A DNA stretch of 64,000 bases, taken from assembly GCF_002261425.1 (NCBI RefSeq), contig NZ_NEVJ01000003.1, positions 3,472,001 to 3,536,000 of the forward strand, in the 5' to 3' direction. Positions 16,443 through 25,065 of this stretch are shown here, in pieces (position 1 is the first letter of the stretch; every line of letters starts with the position of its first letter). A program made the translations under genes and the position numbers. Below the pieces are notes generated by a model, which was not told the origin of the DNA, did not search any database, and saw nothing but the letters and a program-made list of their open reading frames with translations. The DNA comes from Bordetella genomosp. 9. Its GTDB lineage: Bacteria > Pseudomonadota > Gammaproteobacteria > Burkholderiales > Burkholderiaceae_B.

Positions 16443-17540
16443 CTATTCCGTCGCGGCGTACGCGCGCAGGACGTCGGGGTCCGGTTCGAAGCCCAGGCCG
16501 GGCACGTCCGGCACCTGGACCATGCCGTCGCACGGCAGCGTGACGCCGCCGGACAATTCGACGGGCATGTCGCAATAGAAGCGTTCGAGTATCGGCGGCG
16601 TCTTCAAGGTGGCCAGCACATGCATCGTCGCCAGCAGGCCGGGCCCGAAGTACGCGCTGTGCGGCATCAGGCGGATGTCGCGCGCGCCGGCGTCGCGCGC
16701 GATTTCCAGCAGCGCCGTGATGCCGCCGGTCTTGATGGCGCTGGGCTGCGCGTAGGCGATGCCCGTACTGTCCAGCACACGCCGGAACTCGACGGGATTG
16801 CCGACGTTCTCTCCCATCGCCAGCGGGATGTCGATGCGGCGCGACAGCTCCGCCATGGCGCTGTAGTCGTCGACCGGGAACAGCGGCTCTTCCAGCCACA
16901 TGGGATCGAAGGCGGCGACGTCGTGCGCGAACCGTTCGGCCGCCGGCAGGTCGAACGGGCAGTTCAGGTCCACCATGAGACCGATGTCCGCGCCGATCGC
17001 GGCGCGCGATTCGCGTACGGATGGGACGTCGCGTTCGTGCAGTTTCACGTACCGGTAGCCTTGATCCACGGCGCGCGCGGCATGGCGCGAGGCCAGCTTC
17101 GGATCGCGGTAAGGCAGCAGGCTGGCGTAGACGGGCATCCGCGCGTTGCGCAGGGGGCCGATCAGCGCGTGCACCGGGCGCTGGACGGCCTTGGCGGCGA
17201 TGTCCCACAGGGCGATGTCGATCGCCGATATCGCATATTGCAGCGGGCCCGCGCGGCCGAAGTGGTAGAGGGTGCGATCGAGCTTGTCGATGACGTCCTC
17301 GCGCCGCAGCGCGTCCTCGCCGACGCACAGCGGCGCGACCAGGCGATCGATCAGCAGGCGGGTGACGGGCCAGATACGTACGCCGAACGCGTCGCCCCAG
17401 CCGACGATGCCGTCTTCCGTGGTGACCTTGACCAGCAGGCTTTCCATGTTGGTCCGCGGTCTGCCTCCCAGGGGCAAGGGCGGCGCCCCGCTGTCGTAGG
17501 GGATGGCGATCGGCAACGTTTCTATGGATGCTATTTTCAT
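16443..17540 (-). CDS. Enolase-superfamily (mandelate racemase type) protein 1
   Basis: A 365-residue member of the mandelate racemase/muconate lactonising group. It has VKLHERD (catalytic KxH), and metal ligands in VDLNCPFD, WLEEPLF and GENVGN. The catalytic His is in MPHSAYFGPG. The Asp that normally pairs with this His in a D-x-x-K-x-GG motif is replaced by Ser (PSAIKTGG). Members dehydrate, racemise or isomerise hydroxy acids. ATG 17540 begins exactly at the family N-terminus, and the longer open frame upstream has no homology. It lies 10 bp after protein 2. Confidence 0.88.
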   Translation of the reverse strand: MKIASIETLPIAIPYDSGAPPLPLGGRPRTNMESLLVKVTTEDGIVGWGDAFGVRIWPVTRLLIDRLVAPLCVGEDALRREDVIDKLDRTLYHFGRAGPLQYAISAIDIALWDIAAKAVQRPVHALIGPLRNARMPVYASLLPYRDPKLASRHAARAVDQGYRYVKLHERDVPSVRESRAAIGADIGLMVDLNCPFDLPAAERFAHDVAAFDPMWLEEPLFPVDDYSAMAELSRRIDIPLAMGENVGNPVEFRRVLDSTGIAYAQPSAIKTGGITALLEIARDAGARDIRLMPHSAYFGPGLLATMHVLATLKTPPILERFYCDMPVELSGGVTLPCDGMVQVPDVPGLGFEPDPDVLRAYAATE

Positions 17541-17550
17541 GGTCTTGCCT

Positions 17551-18744
17551 TCAGGCCGTGACGACTGCGTGGTGTCCCAGGTAGTTTTCCAACGCGTCGG
17601 GGTTGGCGTCGATGCCGATGCCGGGCGCGTCGTCGAGCACGATGCGGCCTTGCGCCGGCGCGGGAAAGCCGGGCGCGCCCAGGGTGCGCAAGGGGTTCGG
17701 ATTGGCGTCGAGTTCCAGCACGCCGTCGCCGCCGGCGGCGCACAGCACGTGGGCGGCCAGCGCGGCGCCGATATGCGAGCCGAAGGCATGCGGGCAATAG
17801 CGCTTGCCGCGCGCCAGCGTCTCGCGCGCCAGCGGCAAGACCTGGCTGACGCCGCCCCATTTGCCCAGGTCGGGCTGGACCACGTCCAGCCACTCGAAGG
17901 CGGCGCGGAAGGCATCCACGCCCAGCAGGTTTTCGCCACCCGCCAAGGGATGGCTGGCGGCGCGCAGGGTTCGCCATTCCTGCGCCGGCCGCTCGGGACC
18001 GATGGGTTCTTCTACCCATTGCAGCGGCAAGCCGCGGATGCGTTCCAGCGCCCGGCTGGCGCTGTCGACGTTCCAGCCGCAGTTGGCGTCGATCATGGCG
18101 CTTTCATCGCCGTCCAGGCCCTGCACCGTGCGGCGCAGGTCGTCCAGCGCGCCCTCGTCCTGGAAGCCGGCCTTGAACTTGAACGCGCGAAAGCCGCGCT
18201 CACGCAGATCGTCCAGCGCCTGCCGCGACAATGACGGCGACACGCCGCTGGCGTACACCGGCAGGGCGCGCGGCTGTCCGCCCAGCAAGCGGTACAGCGG
18301 CATGCCGCGCACGCGCGCCGCCAGGTCCCACAGCGCGCAGTCCAGGCCCGCCAGCACGTGGGCGATGGGGCCGGGCTCGCCGGCAAGGCGCAGCATGGGA
18401 ATCATCGCGGCGTGGAGCGCTTCCTGCAGCGCGGGGATGTCGGCGATCTTCCTGCCGATCACGCGGGGCGCCACCAGTTTTTCCAGGATGGCGGCGCGGT
18501 GGTAGGCGCCGAAGGGCGGATGGCCGCTCCATATCTCGCCCCAGCCGTGGTGCCCGGATGCATCCCGCACCCTGAGCAGCGCCGAGGTGCGTTGCGTCGA
18601 CGTTCCGAAGGAGGACTTCACGGCGGGCGGTGCGTCGTCCTGGAAGACGTAGACCTCGATGCGGTCGACCTGGAGAGAGTCGCCGTCTGGCACGGCGGCG
18701 GGCAGGGCCGCGGACATAGGGTGGGAATGCGGGTCGGGAGACAT
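17551..18744 (-). CDS. Enolase-superfamily (mandelate racemase type) protein 2
   Basis: A 397-residue member of the same superfamily. It carries FKFKAGF (KxK), metal ligands in IDANCGW, WVEEPIG and GGENLLG, the Asp in QPDLGKWGG, and the catalytic His in CPHAFGSHIG. All the catalytic parts are therefore present, unlike protein 1. ATG 18744 follows AGGATCACAG. It shares an operon with protein 1 and Bug genes on either side. The two enzymes could act in sequence or on stereoisomers of one substrate; this is inferred. Confidence 0.88.
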   Translation of the reverse strand: MSPDPHSHPMSAALPAAVPDGDSLQVDRIEVYVFQDDAPPAVKSSFGTSTQRTSALLRVRDASGHHGWGEIWSGHPPFGAYHRAAILEKLVAPRVIGRKIADIPALQEALHAAMIPMLRLAGEPGPIAHVLAGLDCALWDLAARVRGMPLYRLLGGQPRALPVYASGVSPSLSRQALDDLRERGFRAFKFKAGFQDEGALDDLRRTVQGLDGDESAMIDANCGWNVDSASRALERIRGLPLQWVEEPIGPERPAQEWRTLRAASHPLAGGENLLGVDAFRAAFEWLDVVQPDLGKWGGVSQVLPLARETLARGKRYCPHAFGSHIGAALAAHVLCAAGGDGVLELDANPNPLRTLGAPGFPAPAQGRIVLDDAPGIGIDANPDALENYLGHHAVVTA

Positions 18745-18752
18745 CTGTGATC

Positions 18753-18845
18753 CTGCGGTGCGATGTGATGCGATGCGGTGCTATGTGGCGCCATGCAGTG
18801 CGTTGCCGTGCCAACGGGGTGCCATGCGGGGTGCTATGCGGGGCG
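18753..18845. repeat. Short degenerate G/T-rich repeat tract
   Basis: The gap between the Bug and racemase genes contains loosely repeated GTGCxATGCG units, including an adjacent pair GGGGTGCCATGC (18816-18827) and GGGGTGCTATGC (18828-18839). The units are irregular. No gene or promoter can be seen in this 121-bp gap. Confidence 0.4.
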
Positions 18846-18865
18846 TGGGGAAGGTCGCCGCGGGC

Positions 18866-19837
18866 TCACCGGTTGGTGAGCCCCGGTGAGCGCGCCACCA
18901 CATCGGCCCACAGTCGCGACTGGGCCTGCCATTCCTTCTGGAAGTCGGCGCTGGAACCGCCGCCCGGCTCCAGGCCGCCGCCACGCAGCGCGGCCTGGAT
19001 GTCGGGCACGGCCAGCGCGCGGTTCATCGCGGCATTCAGGCGGTCGACGCGATCGGCCGGTACGCCGACGCGGGCGAACATGCCGGCCCAGGACGATATT
19101 TCCATGCCTGGCACGCCGGCTTGCGCCATGGTCGGCACGTCGGGAAAGGCGGCCGAGCGCGCGCGGCCGGTGGTGGCCAGGCGCTTGACGCGCCCGGAAC
19201 TGACGAAGGGTTCGGTGACCGCCTGCGTTTCGATCAACATGTCGGCGTTGCCGGACGCCACCCCCAGCGCCGCCGCCGGACTGCCGTTGAACGGCACCTG
19301 GTAGATGTCCGCCCCGGTCTGCTGCTTCAGGACTTCGGTGGCGAGCTGCGCGGCGCTGCCCGGGCCGCTGTTGGCCGCGACCAGCGCACCGGGTTTCTGG
19401 CGTGCGCGGGCGATCAGGGCCGCCATGGAATCGATGCCGCTATCGCTGCGCACGACCAGGAAGAAGTCGGTCGAGTACATCTTGCCGACGGCCTTCAGGT
19501 CCTTCAGGACGTCGACGGCCTGGCGCGGATAGACGTGGGGATTGATGGCCATGGTGCTGCCGGCGGCCACCAGCACGGTGTAGCCGTCGGCGGGGTTCTT
19601 CAGCACCTCCTGCGCCGCGATCTGGCCATTGGCGCCCGGGCGGTTCTCGATCACGACCGGCTGGCCCAGGGCCTGCGCCATCGATTGGGCGATCGCGCGA
19701 GCACCGGTGTCCGGCGTGGAACCGGCGGGCGAGGCGATCACCAGCGTGATGGGGCGTGTGGGGAAGTCCTGTCCCGCGGCGTGGACGCTTGCCACGCACG
19801 CCGTCAGACAGGCCACGACGAAAAGCAGTCGGCGCAT
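18866..19837 (-). CDS. Bug-family tripartite tricarboxylate transporter receptor
   Basis: A 323-residue periplasmic binding protein with a signal peptide ending VHA near residue 20, then FPTRPITLVIASPAGSTPDTGARAIAQSMAQALGQPVVIENRPGA. It also has YQVPFNGSPAAALGVASGNADMLI and LATTGRARSAAFPDVPTMAQAGV. It begins the minus-strand cluster with the two racemase-type genes and is divergent from the LysR gene at 20033. Confidence 0.92.
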   Translation of the reverse strand: MRRLLFVVACLTACVASVHAAGQDFPTRPITLVIASPAGSTPDTGARAIAQSMAQALGQPVVIENRPGANGQIAAQEVLKNPADGYTVLVAAGSTMAINPHVYPRQAVDVLKDLKAVGKMYSTDFFLVVRSDSGIDSMAALIARARQKPGALVAANSGPGSAAQLATEVLKQQTGADIYQVPFNGSPAAALGVASGNADMLIETQAVTEPFVSSGRVKRLATTGRARSAAFPDVPTMAQAGVPGMEISSWAGMFARVGVPADRVDRLNAAMNRALAVPDIQAALRGGGLEPGGGSSADFQKEWQAQSRLWADVVARSPGLTNR

Positions 19838-19899
19838 GGTTGTCTCCAGTGCCGGGACGTCGCGTGCCTGGGGATCGGCGCGTCGCGTTCCGGTCGACT

Positions 19900-19920
19900 A
19901 TCGGTCGATCGTAGGCCGAT
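19900..19920. promoter_or_regulatory. Candidate LysR operator between Bug and LysR genes
   Basis: ATCGG-N11-CCGAT is a perfect inverted repeat with the spacing expected of a LysR box, in the 195-bp divergent region between the Bug gene (start 19837) and LysR (start 20033). A TACCAAAATGA sequence at 19939-19949 lies beside it. It is a likely site for the LysR protein, but binding is inferred. Confidence 0.5.
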
Positions 19921-20032
19921 CGGGCATGGATGGTCTAATACCAAAATGATCCTGCGCGATACGTGCGGCGTTTCACCCCAACGGCGCGCGGGACGGCATG
20001 CATTGCAACCTTGGAAGGGTGATCGGAACGCC

Positions 20033-20953
20033 ATGTCGACGCGCGCATCCAGCCTGGACCTGAGGATGGTCCAGCAATTCCTGGCGGTGGCCGAGACGCT
20101 GAGCTTTCGCAAGGCGGCGGAACAGATGCATATGGCGCAGCCGCCCTTGAGCCAGGCCATCATGCGCCTGGAGTCCCTGGTCCAGGCCAGGCTGTTCGAG
20201 CGGTCGCCGCGCGGCGTACGCCTGACGCCCGCCGGCGAGGTCTTCAAGCTGGAGGCCGCGCGGCTGCTGAACCAGGCCGACCGCGCGCTGGAGCGGACGC
20301 GGCGCGCGGGACGCGGCGAACTGGGCACGGTGCACGTGGGCTTCATCGGGCCGGCGATGATCGCGCTGCTGCCCAAGGTGATCCGGGCGTTCCGCGAACG
20401 CTACGCGGGGGTCGAGCTGGCGCTGCACGAAGGGAGCTCGATGCAGGTGGCGGGGATGATCCATTCGGATACCGTGGACATCGGATTCCTGGTGACGCCG
20501 GCGGAGCTGGAGCCGGACGTGATGACCGAGGTCATCGCCGTGGATACGCTGATGGCGATGCTGCCGGCCGGCCATCGCCTGGGCGGCGCGGCGAGCATCA
20601 GGCTGGAGGACCTGGCCGACGATGCCTTCGTGATGTTCTCCGCGCAGGGCGTGCCGACCTTGTCGTCGCGCATTGCCGTCCTGTGCCGGCAGTCCGGGTT
20701 CGAGCCGCGCATCGTGCAGGAGGCCGTGCAGATATCGACGGTGCTGGGCCTGGTGGCCGGCGGCCTGGGCGTGGCGATCCTGCCCGGGTCGATAGGGGGC
20801 TTGGCCGCCACCGGCGCGGTGGTCTGCAAACCCCTGGTCGCGGATGCGGCGTCGCTGCGCGTGCAGATATGCGCCGCCTATCGCGCGGAGCGGCTGAGCG
20901 AAGCCGCGCGGACGTTCCTGGTGACGGCGCGCGCCTGCGCGGGCAGTGCCTGA
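20033..20953 (+). CDS. LysR-family transcriptional regulator
   Basis: A 306-residue regulator with the helix-turn-helix at residues 9-68 (LDLRMVQQFLAVAETLSFRKAAEQMHMAQPPLSQAIMRLESLVQARLFER), then the linker helix and a sensor domain starting LGTVHVGFIGPAM. It resembles the BenM/CatR-like subgroup. ATG 20033 gives the correct family start; the open frame upstream is not homologous. It is divergent from the Bug/racemase operon, which is its likely target, and ends 5 bp from the convergent oxidoreductase gene. Confidence 0.88.
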   Translation: MSTRASSLDLRMVQQFLAVAETLSFRKAAEQMHMAQPPLSQAIMRLESLVQARLFERSPRGVRLTPAGEVFKLEAARLLNQADRALERTRRAGRGELGTVHVGFIGPAMIALLPKVIRAFRERYAGVELALHEGSSMQVAGMIHSDTVDIGFLVTPAELEPDVMTEVIAVDTLMAMLPAGHRLGGAASIRLEDLADDAFVMFSAQGVPTLSSRIAVLCRQSGFEPRIVQEAVQISTVLGLVAGGLGVAILPGSIGGLAATGAVVCKPLVADAASLRVQICAAYRAERLSEAARTFLVTARACAGSA

Positions 20954-20958
20954 TCGGA

Positions 20959-21960
20959 TCAGTGCGCCGCGCTTGCGGGCACCAGCACCAGCCGGCCCTG
21001 CGCCGTGCGTGCTTCCAGCTGGCGCAGCGCGTCCTGTACCTGCGCCAGCGGCATCACCGTCGCGCGCGGCGCGGCCAGTTGGCCCGCCTCGTACAGGCGG
21101 AAGATCTCCTGGATGCAATGGCGCATTTCGTCGGGCGCCTTCTTGCGGTAGTCGCTGACCTGCACGCCGCTGACTTCCATATTCTTCAGCATGACGTAGT
21201 TGACCTTCAGCGTCGGGATGCGGCCCGCGGCGAAGCCGATGACGACATAGCGGCCGCGCCATGCCACCGCGCGGATGGCGGCGTCGAAGATATCGCCGCC
21301 CAGCGGGTCCAGCACGATGTCCGCGCCCGCGCCGCCGGTCGCGGCGTGGACCTGGGCGCGCAGGCCGTCGCGCAGGTCGGCAACCGAAAGGTCGATCACG
21401 GCGTCGGCGCCCGCGCGCAGCACGGTATCGGCCTTGGCGGGGCTGCTGACGGCGGCCAGCACGCGCAGTCCATAGGCCTTGGCCAACTGGATCGCGGCCA
21501 TGCCCACGGCGCCCGTGGCGCCCAGTATCAGCGCGGTGTCGCCCGGCTTGGCGCGGCCGCGCTCGCACAGGGCGAACCAGGCCGTATCGAAGCCCAGCGA
21601 CATCGCCGCGGCGTCGATGAAGGACAAGCCATCGGGCAGACGGAAGCAGCCGGTCGCCGCGACGGCGATCTTTTCGGCATAGCCACCATGTTCGGCCAGC
21701 GTCAGCACACGATCGCCGGGCCGCAGTCCCGTCACGCCGGCGCCGATGGCGCTGACGATGCCGGTGGGCAGCTTGCCCGGCGAAAACGGCCTGGGAGGCA
21801 GGAACTGGTATTTGCCGGCGACGACCAGCGTATCGACGAAGTTCGCCGCGATGGCCTGGATATCGACGACGACCTGGCCGGCCTGCGGAACGGGATCGTC
21901 GACGGTTTCCATGCGCAATTGGTCGATCGCGCCGAATTCCCTGAGGATAGCTGCCTGCAT
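20959..21960 (-). CDS. NADPH:quinone oxidoreductase family MDR protein
   Basis: A 333-residue zinc-less medium-chain reductase. Conserved parts are VVVDIQAIAANFVDTLVVAGKYQ (about 32-54), FSPGKLPTGIVSAIGAGV, and the NADP-binding motif ALILGATGAVGMAAIQLAKAYGLRVLAA near 143-170. It is the third gene of a minus-strand run, after the acyl-CoA ligase and thioesterase, 30 bp downstream of the latter. It probably reduces an enoyl or quinone intermediate. Confidence 0.9.
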   Translation of the reverse strand: MQAAILREFGAIDQLRMETVDDPVPQAGQVVVDIQAIAANFVDTLVVAGKYQFLPPRPFSPGKLPTGIVSAIGAGVTGLRPGDRVLTLAEHGGYAEKIAVAATGCFRLPDGLSFIDAAAMSLGFDTAWFALCERGRAKPGDTALILGATGAVGMAAIQLAKAYGLRVLAAVSSPAKADTVLRAGADAVIDLSVADLRDGLRAQVHAATGGAGADIVLDPLGGDIFDAAIRAVAWRGRYVVIGFAAGRIPTLKVNYVMLKNMEVSGVQVSDYRKKAPDEMRHCIQEIFRLYEAGQLAAPRATVMPLAQVQDALRQLEARTAQGRLVLVPASAAH

Positions 21961-21990
21961 GGTGCGGGTCCTTTAAGATGCGGCGCGCGT

Positions 21991-22452
21991 TCAGGCGCCG
22001 CCGCGCGGGTCCAGGGTGCTGAAGGTGCCGCGCCCCACCGCGCAAGGCGCGGCGCCGGGCGCGTGCGCGACTTCGACGTCGGCACGGGCGATGGCGCGCC
22101 CGAGCCGCAGGACTTTGGCGGTGGCGTACAGGTCGGCGCCGGGGGCCGGCTTCAGGTAGTCGATGCGCAGGTCCACCGTGGGCGCCATGCGGCCGATCCG
22201 CACGGCGATGGCGGCGTGCGCGGCCATGTCGATCAGCGCCGCGATCACGCCGCCATGGATGTTGTCCGATCCCGCCGCGCGGCGCAGCGCGGGACTGTAC
22301 GGCAGGCGGATCACCACCACGCCCGTTTCGGCGTCCGCCGACACGGCTTCCGGATTGAGCAGCGCGTGGAAGGGCGGGTGCGCCAGTTCATGGCGCAGCC
22401 GCTCCAGGACAGTGTCGGCGGGCGCGTTCATGGCACTCTCCATCGCACTCAC
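21991..22452 (-). CDS. PaaI-like hotdog thioesterase
   Basis: A 153-residue single-domain hotdog protein. The signature GSDNIHGGVIAALIDMAAHAAIAVRI lies at about 61-86, followed by TVDLRIDYLKPAPGADLYATAKVLRLGRAIARADVEV, as in PaaI/YbgC thioesterases. The start overlaps the acyl-CoA ligase stop as ATGA, so the pair are coupled. It may release free CoA from dead-end acyl-CoAs in the pathway. Confidence 0.88.
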   Translation of the reverse strand: MSAMESAMNAPADTVLERLRHELAHPPFHALLNPEAVSADAETGVVVIRLPYSPALRRAAGSDNIHGGVIAALIDMAAHAAIAVRIGRMAPTVDLRIDYLKPAPGADLYATAKVLRLGRAIARADVEVAHAPGAAPCAVGRGTFSTLDPRGGA

Positions 22453-24146
22453 TTGGCGGGCGCCGCGCTGGCGCCTTCCTTCGCCTGCCAGCGAACGGGG
22501 CTGGGCGTCAGGCGGCCCGCCTTGACGTCTTCCACCAGGTCGCGCTTGAAGATCTTGCCGCTGGCGGTCAGCGGGATTTCGGGCAGCTCGATGTAGTACT
22601 CGGGCATGTCGTAGCGCGACAGGCCGGAAGCGTCCAGATGCGCGAGCATGGCCTCGCCCGTCAGGCTGGCGCCCGGCTTCAGCATGACCGCCAGGCAGAC
22701 CTTTTCGCCCAGCCGCGTGTCGGGCACGGGCAGTACCGCGGCGCGCGCGACCGCGGCATGCTGCATGGCGAGGTTCTCGATGCGGGCGGGATAGATGTTG
22801 TGGCCGCCGCGGATGATCAGGTCCTTCTTGCGGCCGGTAATGACCAGGTAGCCATCCGCGTCCAGCCGCCCGACGTCGCCGGTCATGAACCAGCCGTGCG
22901 AGTTGAAGGCGCTTTCCGTGGCTTTCTGGTTATCGAAGTAGCCGAGCATCAGGCTGGCGCCGCGGCCGCCGATCTGGCCGGTCTCGCCGATCGGGACTTC
23001 CTGGTCGGGGTCGTCGGTGGACCAGATTTTGATTTCGTAGCTGGCGCAGGCGCGGCCGGAGGTTTCGATGATGCGGCGCGGGTCGTCGTTCGGCAGCGTG
23101 TAGTGATGGGAGCAGGCTTCCGTCATGCCGTAGCCGCTTTGCGGCATGACGCCGTAGCGCAGCAGTTCGGCGACGACGTCCTTGGGGGCCGAGGCGCCGG
23201 AAATGCGGAAGCCTTGCAGCGCGCCGACGCGCGACAGGCCGCGGGCCTTGAGTTCGGCCAGCAGGTCGACGGCATGGGTGGGCACGCCGAACAGGAAGGT
23301 CGCGCCGGTATCGAGCAGGCGATCGAGCACGCTGGCGCCGCGCGGCAGGTCGTGCACGACCAGTTCGCCGCCGGTGGCCAATGCGCTGATCAAGGCGCCC
23401 AGGCCCAGGTTGTGGCTGAGCGGGCTCATGGTGTAGATGACGGAGCGGGGGCCGAAGAACCAGTCCTTGGCGATCTCGCGGGCGTTGGCCAGCAGCGTGT
23501 TGTCGCTGTGCATGACGCCCTTGGGGGCGCCGGTCGTGCCGGACGTGAAGGCCAGATAGACCAGCCGGTTCGGTTCGGTGGACCAGGCGTCTGGCGACGT
23601 GGAATCGGGCGCGGCGGCGAACGGCATGGCGTCGGCCGGCCTGTCCTTGACCGGCGGCAGGCTGATCACATGGCGCAGGGTCGGCAGGCGCTCCAGCATG
23701 GCGAAGATGTCGTTGCGGCCGGCATCGGCGCCGTAGCCTGTTTCGCCGATGAAGGCGGCGGCGCTGACGCTTTCCATCAAGGCCAGGACATCGGCGGCCG
23801 TATGGTCGCGATGCAGCGACGGGCAGCAGGCGTAGGCGTTGCGCGAGCAGGCTAGCAGCGCGATCGCGGTTTCCACACGGCTGGACATCCAGACGCCGAC
23901 GCGCTGGCCGGCGCGCACGCCGGCGGCCTGCAAGGTGGCTGCCAGGCGGTCCGCCGCGGCGATCAGTTCGGCATAGGTCAGACGCACGCCCTGGTCGCGC
24001 ACCGCGCAGGCGTCGGGCGCGGACTGCGCGTGGCGCCTGGCCGCCATGTATATCGTTTCGTCCCGCCAGAAACCTGCTTCATGGAACGCCGCCATCCGCT
24101 CGGCGCTCAGCAGGGTCAGTACGGTGTTGATGGAAGGCTTGGTCAA
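22449..24146 (-). CDS. AMP-dependent acyl-CoA synthetase/ligase
   Basis: A 565-residue adenylating enzyme. The P-loop-like motif LAFTSGTTGAPKGVMHS, the SGYGMTEAC motif, the hinge TGDVGRLDADGYLVITGRKKDLIIRGGHNIYPARIEN and the C-terminal catalytic Lys region SGKIFKRDL are all present. It joins CoA to a carboxylic acid, probably cyclic or aromatic. The start is uncertain: the TTG at 24146 has a CGGAGC site 5 bp upstream and fits the N-terminus; an ATG at 24188 and one at 24095 are alternatives. It leads the ligase-thioesterase-reductase operon. Confidence 0.88.
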   Translation of the reverse strand: MTKPSINTVLTLLSAERMAAFHEAGFWRDETIYMAARRHAQSAPDACAVRDQGVRLTYAELIAAADRLAATLQAAGVRAGQRVGVWMSSRVETAIALLACSRNAYACCPSLHRDHTAADVLALMESVSAAAFIGETGYGADAGRNDIFAMLERLPTLRHVISLPPVKDRPADAMPFAAAPDSTSPDAWSTEPNRLVYLAFTSGTTGAPKGVMHSDNTLLANAREIAKDWFFGPRSVIYTMSPLSHNLGLGALISALATGGELVVHDLPRGASVLDRLLDTGATFLFGVPTHAVDLLAELKARGLSRVGALQGFRISGASAPKDVVAELLRYGVMPQSGYGMTEACSHHYTLPNDDPRRIIETSGRACASYEIKIWSTDDPDQEVPIGETGQIGGRGASLMLGYFDNQKATESAFNSHGWFMTGDVGRLDADGYLVITGRKKDLIIRGGHNIYPARIENLAMQHAAVARAAVLPVPDTRLGEKVCLAVMLKPGASLTGEAMLAHLDASGLSRYDMPEYYIELPEIPLTASGKIFKRDLVEDVKAGRLTPSPVRWQAKEGASAAPAK

Positions 24147-24282
24147 GGATCGCTCCGTGCAACGCAGGCGCCGTGGGCGGTTTCGCATGCGCTACGTGAA
24201 AATCGGGAAAAGTTTCTTTTTTTGTACTGGCTGGGCGCGACAGGCGGCCGGCACGCGCCGGTCGCCTGCCGCGCCGGTCGTG

Positions 24283-24960
24283 TCAGCGTGAAGAGCCGCC
24301 GAACCATCCGCGGATCATGTTCCACAGGGACGACATGATCAGCGAGAAGCCGCTGATGGGTTTGGCGGGCTTGGCCGGCGGCCGCGGCGTGCGCGGGCCG
24401 GTCGCCGGCGCCAGGCCCGGCGGCATGCCGCCGGTGCCGCCTGCTGGCGGCGTTGCCGCCGCGGCTTGTGCGGCACCGGCCGCGCCGTTCAATTCACCCG
24501 CCTGGCGGCTTTGGGATATCTGCGCTTCCAGGTTCTTGGAGAACTGCGAAATGATCTGGTTGGCCACCGTCTGGATCATGCCCACGCCGCGGCCGTACTG
24601 CGCCACCGCGCCCGACAGCGTCAGGTCGGTATCGATGATCACCTTGGAGCCCTTGGCGCTGGGCTGCAGCCCGAAGCGGATGGTGGTGTTGGCATTGCCG
24701 CGACCCTTGGCGTCGGCGCCGCTGGCCTTGATACGAGCGGTATGCGCGGTGTTGTCGACTTCCTCGAACACCGCGTTGCACAGGAAGGACAGCGCCACGG
24801 GCCCCAGCTTGACGGCGACCTTGCCCTTGAAGGTCTTGTCGTCGACGATTTCCACCAGCTCGGCGCCCGGCATGCAGGGCACGATGCTTTCGATGTCCAT
24901 CAGGATCGGCCATGCCTGATCGGGAGGCAGCGATACTTCGAAGTTGTTGCTGAATTGCAT
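24283..24960 (-). CDS. CoxG-like SRPBCC protein of a molybdenum hydroxylase operon
   Basis: A 225-residue protein. Residues 1-150 match the SRPBCC/CoxG fold (FEVSLPPDQAWPILMDIESIVPCMPGAELVEI...FKGKVAVKLGPVALSF). A Pro/Ala/Gly-rich linker follows at about 165-205. The last 20 residues (FSLIMSSLWNMIRGWFGGSS) form a hydrophobic tail that could anchor it to the membrane. CoxG helps recruit CO dehydrogenase to the membrane in Oligotropha. It follows the large subunit gene by 105 bp on the same strand. Confidence 0.88.
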   Translation of the reverse strand: MQFSNNFEVSLPPDQAWPILMDIESIVPCMPGAELVEIVDDKTFKGKVAVKLGPVALSFLCNAVFEEVDNTAHTARIKASGADAKGRGNANTTIRFGLQPSAKGSKVIIDTDLTLSGAVAQYGRGVGMIQTVANQIISQFSKNLEAQISQSRQAGELNGAAGAAQAAAATPPAGGTGGMPPGLAPATGPRTPRPPAKPAKPISGFSLIMSSLWNMIRGWFGGSSR

Positions 24961-25042
24961 GGCGGTTGTCCTCCCCGGGGGCGCCGTGCGGCGCTGGTCA
25001 AATTTGAGGCAGTGTAGCAGGTCTATGCCAAATTAAGTACAA

Positions 25043-25055
25043 GTACCAAAAATAA
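25043..25055 (-). promoter_or_regulatory. TTTTGGTAC-type motif before the CoxG-like gene
   Basis: The minus strand reads TTATTTTTGGTAC in the 105-bp AT-rich gap between the large-subunit gene and the CoxG-like gene. Matching motifs occur at 28928, 31152, 35237 and 36345. It may be a shared regulator site or an internal promoter element. Confidence 0.35.
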
Positions 25056-25065
25056 TACAAACGCG

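Noticed and set aside
18753..18845. CRISPR-like or regular satellite repeat
   Set aside because: Units are irregular, without uniform spacers or lengths.
24240..24285. GC-rich hairpin after the CoxG-like gene
   Set aside because: The T-rich tract lies on the wrong side for termination of the minus-strand gene, so it was not called a terminator.
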